Both the position numbers and the translations under genes were made by a program. A stretch of DNA of 64,000 bases from Meconema thalassinum (taxonomy: Eukaryota > Arthropoda > Insecta > Orthoptera > Tettigoniidae), in contig OX336391.1 of NCBI GenBank assembly GCA_946902985.2, positions 70,037,947 to 70,101,946 of the forward strand, written 5' to 3'. Positions 56,519 to 64,000 of the stretch are shown one piece after another (position 1 is the stretch's first letter; each line of letters begins with the position of its first letter). The notes under the pieces were generated by a model, which was given only the letters and a program-made list of their open reading frames with translations, searched no databases and was not told where the DNA came from.

Positions 56519-59500
56519 GTGCCAAAATTAGGAACGAACTTACGGAAGTAATTGATCATCCCTACGAAACGTGCAACTTCTTTCACGTTTCTAGGTGATT
56601 TGAAATCGCGAATGGATTGTGTTCGAGTCTGATCAACTGAAACACCAGATGACGACACAATGTGACCCAAGAACGAAATTTGGGGTTTTGCGAAGGACAC
56701 CTTAGATAACTTTACTGTCAATCCTGCTTCTTTAAGTCTTTTAAGAACTTCTCTAACATGTTCAACATGTTCTTCAAAAGACTTACTGAATATCACCACA
56801 TCATCAAGATAGTGGTAGACGGACTTAAATTTTATCCCATCAAAAATATTGTCCAGTAAACGACTCAATACAGCGGCACCTGTCGATAACCCGAAGGGCA
56901 AACGTTTGAATTCATACAAATTCCAATCCGTGGTGAACGCAGTCACTGCTTTGGATTTCTCACTCAACGGAATTTGCATATATGCTTTGTTTAGGTCCAG
57001 AACGGAATATACCTTTCCTCCCTGAAACCACCCGAAACAGGACTGTAAATCCGGCAAACGAATCTGTTGGAGAATCACCTTCTTATTTAAGACACGGTAA
57101 TCAACAACCGGACGAAATTCTCCATTTGACTTGGGTACCAAGAAAATTGGCGAAGAATAAGAAGAAGTGGACTTCCCAACTACTCCATCCACTACCATTT
57201 CATCAATAATATCCTTCAAAATCTTCATCTTCGGAGGAGATAAACGATAAGGCGAAGATTTTACAGGAATAGAGTCCGATAATTCAATTTCATACTCCAT
57301 TACATTAATAGTACCCAGACGATCGGTCAAAACATCTGGAAACTCATGGCATAGTTCTTTTATGATCTTCGCTTGATCGTCACTGAGATGATCTAAATTA
57401 AGATCTTCAATGTTATTACCTCTAGTACCTTCGATTACTGCATTAGCACACAAGCTATATACTGGACCTAAGAAATTTATTTTTATGTCGGGTTTAAATT
57501 TGAACCAACAAGATGCTGATCTTAAATCGATCAACAACCCAACATGAGCCAGAAAATTAGCACCCAATATCACTTCGCACGAGAGATTATTAACCACCAA
57601 AAGTCTAAACTTCCATGTGAAGTTTTGAACACGGATTTTAACTTTTACAAAACCTTGAACATCCAACAATGACGAGTTAGCAGAGATGACGTTATTGTCA
57701 CAATCCATTAACTTCCCAAATTTACATATTGACGACATACATTTAAACCATTTCCAACTCAAAAAGGAATTCACACTACCTGAATCGATTAACGCAGATA
57801 CCGTTTCATTGTTTATCTCAATATTTATAAAAGGAGAAATACCATTGTTAACTCCAGCAATGCGATCACATACCTTTTTGCTATTAGCCAGGCCACGATT
57901 ATAATCTCTTTTCCCCGAACCTTGGGAATTGTTATTGACAGAAGTAGAACTAGTTTTGAGGTTATCAGACAATTTTTTATTTGACCGCTCTTTGAAATAA
58001 TGCTTAGAATTCTCATTCCCCCAAAATTTGACGTGTCCCTCTGACCTACCCCAGTTATGTTTCTTACCTTTTCTGTACCTATTCTCACTATATCTCCGGT
58101 TGGAACGCCCCTGAAAATTATGGTATGGACCAGAAACAGGAACAACATCTTGACATACCTCTCCCTGAAATAAAGCATTATTAAAACCCTGAACAGGTTG
58201 TCTTCCTCCAGACTGAACAGCACTCGTCCACTGAAAAACAGGCTGAGAACCAATTTGCCCAAAGGTACCCTGAATAGAAGAACATGGTAGCGATGAATTT
58301 GCCATGCGAACAGCATCTGCCTTTTTAAACTTCTCAGCAGTAAGAACAAGATCATAAAACTCCTTATAAGTCTTAGGCCTAGCACACATGGTTAAACACA
58401 ATCTATAAATGGGGTTAATTCCTTCGACTAATGAGGCAACGATTTGCTCTTCCGACAACTGAACAGCAAATACTTTAGCATAATACCTAACATCCACAAA
58501 ATAATCGTTCAGTGTTTCATCCATTCTCTGTCCTCTGAATAAATAGCTCCGATGAAGATCAGACAAGGTGTACGGGGTAATAAAATAATTTAAAACTTCC
58601 ATTTGAAAATTAATTAATGAATTTCCAGCAGACATGTTATTAATTAAGATCTGTCTAAGCATACCCGAAGTGCAAGGAAACACCATTCTAAATAGTTGAC
58701 GTTCGGACAGTCCAAACACCACACCACTGTCTTTTAATTCTACAAATTTCCTAAGGAATTGCACTAATAAATCATTCTCCGTACCATTACAGATGTGAAA
58801 ATTCTTTAAAATCAAGGCTATCGGATTGGGTAACGTAGCAAATCTAACATTGATATCTGACATGACATTTCCAGGGTCACACACTTGAGAATAATCTCCT
58901 AAATTCATATTATGCTTCATCAAATTAAACTCGACAACATCAGTTACATTAATTAAACTTTCACTGGTTTGTACAGACTTCACACAACGAGAAATTCCAG
59001 AAGTTAGATTAATTGAGGCATTCGCACTATTTTCTCTTGATAAGGACCTAGATGACAAGCTGTATTCATTATTTAAATTAGCCTGGTCAATAATATTAGG
59101 CCTAGCTGAACATGACATATTTCTCGAAGGCTGACTAGACGACCCATTCCGATGCTGCATAACAGCAGGATTACTAATTCGTAAATCATTTATAGACAAC
59201 ACAGATTCTACATCTTCAACCAAATTATTATCGACATTCATTTCACACCGATTACCATTCTCAGAACCTCCACCGATTGATGACGCCAAAGATTCACATT
59301 TATAATCACCGGTTACACCAGAAAACATACGTTCGTAAACAACGGCCAACCTATCACGCAAACTTGACAATTCATTTGCAAATGAAATACCGTCCTCAAC
59401 TTTTGACCAGACATTAATCAAATCAGCCAATCTCAATAACCAATGTAGAGCACGCCACCTTAATTTATTTCTCTGATATTCAGACGAATCGATAACACCA

Positions 59501-59757
59501 TCCAACGAAGCACAATCACTTTACAAGTTTGAAACAGATGTAATGACACCAGACTTACCCATTTCCCAATATTCGCTGTTAATAGGCGGGATATTTACAG
59601 GAGCATCACGTAAAGACCTCAATACAGCCAAGTCAGCTTCTCTATTCCCCTGTGGAATCCTTCCACGAACCAAGATTTCAAACCCCAATTCATCTTTCCT
59701 CAGATAATATATGTTGGGAGAACTCGTTTTTCCGTTACCAGGTGGGTTTGTATACAT
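56503..59757 (-). pseudogene. gag-pol: second Gypsy Gag plus protease and RT
   Basis: The frame opens at ATG 59757 (MYTNPPGNGKTSS, YLRKDELGFEILVRG). An in-frame TAA lies at 59521, after which 1000 codons are open. Gag has a capsid-like helical region (LFRMVFPCTSGMLRQ, DLHRSYLFRGQRM) and a basic RGRS-type tail instead of a CCHC knuckle. Protease: SALIDSGSVNSF (about residue 569 counted from 59505). RT: VVDYRVLNKKV, then YHYLDDVVIFS (about 900). Gag and pol appear to be in one frame, unlike the first Gypsy. The frame fails near 56510 at the start of RNase H. Confidence 0.88.
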
Positions 59758-59910
59758 GAAACATAGAACACATAAAGATTAGTAACATTTACAGAATACA
59801 ACACTGATCATAATTTATTTTTGGTATACCACTTCTAGTTCCTAATTCTGAACAACTCCCAAAATAGACATAAATGTGTTAAACACGTAAAACCACGCTC
59901 TCGATACAAG

Positions 59911-61551
59911 TGACACACTCAACCCTTCAATGAACCGGAAATCACCCTACAAGACACCACCAAAGGTATTTTTTAAAACAACATCCACAACAACAAGACG
60001 AACAGTGGAAGGGAAGCGACTGGGCCATTTGCAACCACAACCCGAGGTGTCTACCTTGAGAGCTGTCTACAGAATCCCAGACCCAGAAATGATACACACG
60101 ATTCATATTTTGAAACAACACCTCTATCCATAAAACAAATTTTACAATAAATATACAATAACCAATTACATGCAGTGTAAATAAAAGAAAAGGTGTAGTA
60201 CCTGACCTAGGATATAACTTACTTGTATTGGCTCCCAAAATATTTCTCTTAGGACAAAATATTCATTCACATTAAATTATTATCAGTTGACTCGATAACA
60301 TAAGGAAGGAGGCCTAGCCAACAAAATTCCGCATAAGCTTGATTATACAACCTTCAGTTAAAGTCGGAAAACAATCTTCAATAATATTTAATACCCGTCA
60401 ATCAATAGGTAATGTCATAAGACACTAAATATATTAAGTCTTGGATATTTCCTTTCTTAACCTGAGCAAACTCGGAACAAGATCTCAATTCGTCAAACCA
60501 TTTTAAACATGGAGCCTCGATTTTCATTTGTCATCTAACAGCTGACAATCATAACAAGTTAATCCAGAACACAACAACCGATAACCAAAAACAGAAGACG
60601 AACGCAATGCCAGCAAATACGAACCCCAACTCAAATAAAATAAAAGCTTTACATAATTAACACGGACCTCTATTAGGCAAACTAAACATGCATAAAGAGA
60701 AAGATTGCATTTAAAAACCAGAAACGAATATTTAAAAGCTTTATCCACACAGCAAGATGAAAGCCTCCCAACTACGTGAGCCAATCACGTTGGTGACGAT
60801 AAGTTTATAAATAACATGCACAGGGTAGATACACATGCACCCCTGAAATATATAATAATCCACTTACTTCTCTCTGGAACAAAATACCTTTTACCAAATC
60901 TTCACAACTCCATTTAACCACATTTGGCCTCTTACAGAAATCCACGACATATAGGTTTGCTTCCCTTAAAGTTGCCTCAACAACATATATAAACAATAAA
61001 TAAGGAGCAACTAATATTTTTCTTGTCGACAAGACCACTTAGGTATCCGTTTCAAACCGAAGCACAGACCATCACACACTCCAGGTGTACACGAGAATCA
61101 ACCTCATTTTTCTGCCACATTTTACATAAAAATTAATTAATTTGAAGAGAAACTATTCCATATCGATTCATATTTTGGTAGAGCCAGTTACGACGAGGTT
61201 TACGAAGCAAGACATCCGATTGAGTAGCTAAAAGCTACTCAATATTCGTAGACTACATGATGTTATGTCTTTTTCAGATCATGTCCCAACACACAATCAT
61301 TATTGCATTGAAAAATATTAACAGCCGTTAATAAGGGAACCCTCTCAACTGGCAAAGAATATCACAATTCTACCCGCGGACAAGGTTACTGCTTTCACCA
61401 CGAGGCGAAAACGACCCAGTTGAAACCTTCACCAAGGCGCTGCTGCACTCTAGCGTAGATAAAGAGCACTACCACTTCTCATCTCCCAAGAAGTTGCATG
61501 CAGCCGTCAAAATCATGTGTCCTACAGTCGAGGCGAGTTAGTATCGTTACA
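59911..61551 (-). repeat. 5' LTR of the second Gypsy
   Basis: 1641 bp, TG...CA. Its outer end is at the ttaac duplication. The inner end is followed on the minus strand by cttgtatcgagagcg, with no TGG. Confidence 0.92.
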
Positions 61552-61556
61552 TTAAC

Positions 61557-61994
61557 GATGCCAGGAATACCCCCCTACAGGCATATAATGTGACGTGTGA
61601 CTACATTCGTAAAAGAATTTGAAATGTACTTCTCTACTTGTACTCGAATCTGTATCTCCATTGCAATCTATGTGCTCCCTTACTTCAGGAGACGTATAAC
61701 GCTTTTAGCTGATAGCATTGTGTAGCAGCAATATTGTTTTCTAATACTCTACAATATACTTCCTCTAGAGGGATTACTTGATTTACACATCTATTGAGAA
61801 ATGAAGAACTTAAATTGCAGTGTTTTGTAATAAATGTCTAGTATAATATTTTAAAGGTGGTATACCTGATTGTTTTATTCCTTTATTCTGAAAATATATA
61901 TAAATACTGTACTTATATTGAAGACCTTGTCACTTGTTAATATAAATATCTCTTACTCTTACTTGTTCGTGCAATTCTCAGGGTTGGGAAGGAG
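61557..61994. other. interval without a supported gene
   Basis: AT-rich sequence with no coding or repeat structure that I can name. Confidence 0.3.
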
Positions 61995-62637
61995 GAGATC
62001 ACTGTCACTTGTTACTCAATGATACACAGCACTATGACCTCATCACTGTTACTTGTTACTCAATGATACACAGCGCTATGACCTCATCACTGTCACTTGT
62101 TAATCAATGATACACAGCGCTATGACCTCATCACTGTTACTTGTTACTCAATGATACACAGCGCTATGACCTCATCACTGTTACTTGTTACTCCATGATA
62201 CACAGCGATATGACCTCATCACTGTTACTTGTTAGTCAATGATACACAGCGCTATGACCTCATCACTGTTACTTGTTAATCAATGATACACAGCGCTATG
62301 ACCTCATCACTGTCACTTGTTACTCAATGATACACAGCGCTATGACCTCATCACTGTCACTTGTTACTCAATGATACACAGCGCTATGACCTCATCACTG
62401 TTACTCAATGATACACACGCTATGACCTCATCACTGTTACTCAATGATACACAACACTATGGCCTCATCACTGTTACTCAATGATACACAACACTATGAC
62501 CTCATCACTGTCACTTGTTACTCAATGATACACAGCGCTATGACCTCATCACTGTTACTTGTTAATCAATGATACACAGCGCTATGACCTCATCACTGTC
62601 ACTTGTTACTCAATGATACACAGCGCTATGACCTCAT
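61995..62637. repeat. minisatellite, 44-bp unit, about 15 copies
   Basis: The unit contains tcacttgttactcaatgata, then cacagcgctatgacctcatcactg. Several units lack the acttgtt segment and are about 36 bp. Variation is mostly t/c in tgt[tc]act and a few substitutions. Units are contiguous without spacers. Confidence 0.93.
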
Positions 62638-62819
62638 GTAGCCCCTTGTACTTTGGGTGTGTGTAGAATCCGTCTGATATCCTGTGTTAATTGTCATAAC
62701 TGTATTAGTGTGTGCCATCTGTATTTAATTCAATTAAGGACTGCAGACGATAATTTCAAGTAGTTCCTACTTTCGCTACGATGCTACCTTCCACCACACC
62801 TAGCTGTGAAATTGGCTAC

Positions 62820-63040
62820 TACTAGATGACATCGCAGCGAGCGCCCGATGACGAACATTGGAACTTAACAATATCAATCAAACCTAACCTAAATATTTTG
62901 CTTCACACAAGTTCAGTCAGGGGAAGGTATTTTTACATGCCATAAATCTATGACCTTGGCCCGCCGGCTTACTTCCCCTCCGAAGGAAGGCATACTGAGG
63001 GATTTTTAACGCTCTTAATAAACCTACAACTTCGGCAGTA
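62820..63040 (-). repeat. dispersed repeat, copy 2
   Basis: Reverse-complement partner of 45224-45450, sharing cagtatgccttccttcgg and the flanking blocks. The open frames on this strand are shadows of that repeat. The adjoining 62638-62819 shows nothing identifiable. Confidence 0.7.
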
Positions 63041-63175
63041 ACATGTGTTTGACACCATGAAAGTCGAACATATCTTGACATGAACTGAGCTGTGCTGCAC
63101 AATTATGTGGGTTGTTATTTGTGTGAAAAGTATAAGTTGATAGCAAGGAAATAATGTATTGCTTCTCATCCCTAG

Positions 63176-63225
63176 GATATGAGCGAGGAGTCCCAGGATG
63201 AAGGAAGTGTTGCAAGTGGAAATGC
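63176..63225 (+). other. short exon-like segment
   Basis: 50 nt between cttctcatccctag and a strong donor GC|gtaagt. It reads DMSEESQDEGSVASGN in phase 0 and leaves two bases for the next exon. Acidic and serine-rich, similar in style to 49981-50082. Unidentified. Confidence 0.3.
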
Positions 63226-64000
63226 GTAAGTGTACATATTACTAGAAAACGTGACCTCTATGTATAACAGAAAGTTTGGAATATGAATAAGTTTTGTTTG
63301 GGTCATCAAATATGGCTCGTATTGTACATTATTATTGAGGTAGGAATTGATATAAACTTTCGTCAACAGCACACGAATTATCACTCTCTGAAGGAGTTTA
63401 AGAAATATTTGTAGTGTATTTGCTTGGAGCGTTTTGTGCCACTAAAGCAGAGGAGAGTGAACAGCTATGATCTTCCAAAGAAAATAAAACAAAATGTCAT
63501 TATACATTTAATCAAAAGGGCAAACCCTGCTTCATGAAAAACAATTTCTTTAATGACAACACAACAATGCGAATTCTGTTAAATGAACCATAAGAACGAC
63601 TTAAGTTTTACCGTAACGTAATTTTGCACTTGAGGTCAATATGTAATTTTACAATATTTGCTCAAGCGATTATATGGGAAATGGCATTTATTTTTATTAC
63701 CATTTTAAGGGCATGCCACTTAAAAATATTGCTAGGAAAAGTGGTCTATTTTCATTCCTACTCTGCAAAATAGGAGATTCAACGGTCGTCTTTTTAATGA
63801 TACTTCTCACTGAGGAATCGTTAAATATACTCTAGAATAGCTGGTAATAAGTTTGGGAGCTTTCCTATTCTTAGGAATTAGTATCATTATCCCCTCTCAT
63901 CTTTGAAATGGAAATTCCCCATCAATTGATATACGATGGTCTGATACTGGAATCGAAAGTATGTTTCAGCAATTGATTATGAATATTATCCGGTTCAGAT
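63226..64000. other. window end without a supported gene
   Basis: AT-rich sequence; no persistent frame, repeat array or RNA gene is visible. Confidence 0.3.

Larger units (their letters stand above)
51082..61551 (-). mobile_element. second Ty3/Gypsy retrotransposon, complete but mutated
   Basis: Flanked by ttaac (51077-51081 and 61552-61556). LTRs at 51082-52714 (3') and 59911-61551 (5') are 1633 and 1641 bp and about 98-99% alike by eye. Internal order on the minus strand is leader, gag-pol, and about 2 kb of non-coding DNA. A polypurine tract (aagggaggga, about 52716-52731) borders the 3' LTR. No TGG-starting primer site follows the 5' LTR directly, which is unusual. One stop in gag and two lesions in pol make it defective. 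Confidence 0.92.

Overview
This is repeat-rich eukaryotic nuclear DNA, most likely from an insect. Evidence: degenerate (TTAGG)n runs of the insect telomere type, Jockey/RTE-type LINEs, Penelope, Ty3/Gypsy and hAT elements with correct target-site duplications (TSDs), several tRNA-derived SINE families, short exon-like segments with GT-AG borders, and no bacterial-type operon. The SINEs look to me like those of orthopteran or stick-insect genomes, but that is an impression from memory. Almost everything is mobile DNA in nested layers, so the insertion order can be read.

Layout. 1-2.5 kb: exon-like segments of an unidentified gene and repeats. 2.4-6.2 kb: the chromodomain end of a Maverick/Polinton-type integrase, split by a full RTE-like LINE (2537-6107, 11-bp TSD). 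6.97-16.34 kb: the most unusual object, a decayed element encoding a rolling-circle-type replication initiator (G2P/Rep_trans-like motifs) and a second short gene. It is bracketed by two diverged direct copies of one hairpin whose stem changes are compensatory. It was hit by a Jockey-type LINE (about 8643-15183), which was itself hit by a palindromic Penelope-like element (10583-14293) carrying two hammerhead ribozyme motifs. Without those insertions the unit would be about 2.8 kb. 16.8-19.7 kb: SINEs, a Helentron/DINE-like repeat, AT-rich and TTAGG-like repeats. 19737-29585: a very young Ty3/Gypsy element with intact gag and pol, a canonical -1 frameshift site and an abnormal three-LTR structure flanked by a 4-bp TSD. 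30.4-35.1 kb: LINE remnant, then a hAT transposon (8-bp TSD) containing a hAT-type MITE (8-bp TSD) containing a SINE. 36-43.2 kb: a THAP-like exon, exon-like segments, a second hAT relic and a LINE with an AAAT tail. 43.3-49.7 kb: two repeats that share a palindrome plus (GT)n head but have different tandem bodies (about 430 bp and exactly 293 bp), SINEs, a 58-bp minisatellite and a TA-flanked MITE. 51082-61551: a second Gypsy element with 1.63-kb LTRs and three coding lesions. 62.0-62.64 kb: a 44-bp minisatellite. The remainder is unassigned, with one exon-like segment at 63176.

How the parts work together: the mobile elements act singly (gag/pol of each Gypsy; RT plus endonuclease of each LINE and the Penelope element; transposases of the hATs). 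The Rep element appears to combine an arthropod-style Pol II promoter with a prokaryotic-type initiator and a terminal hairpin that could be its nicking site. Host coding content is sparse and uncertain.
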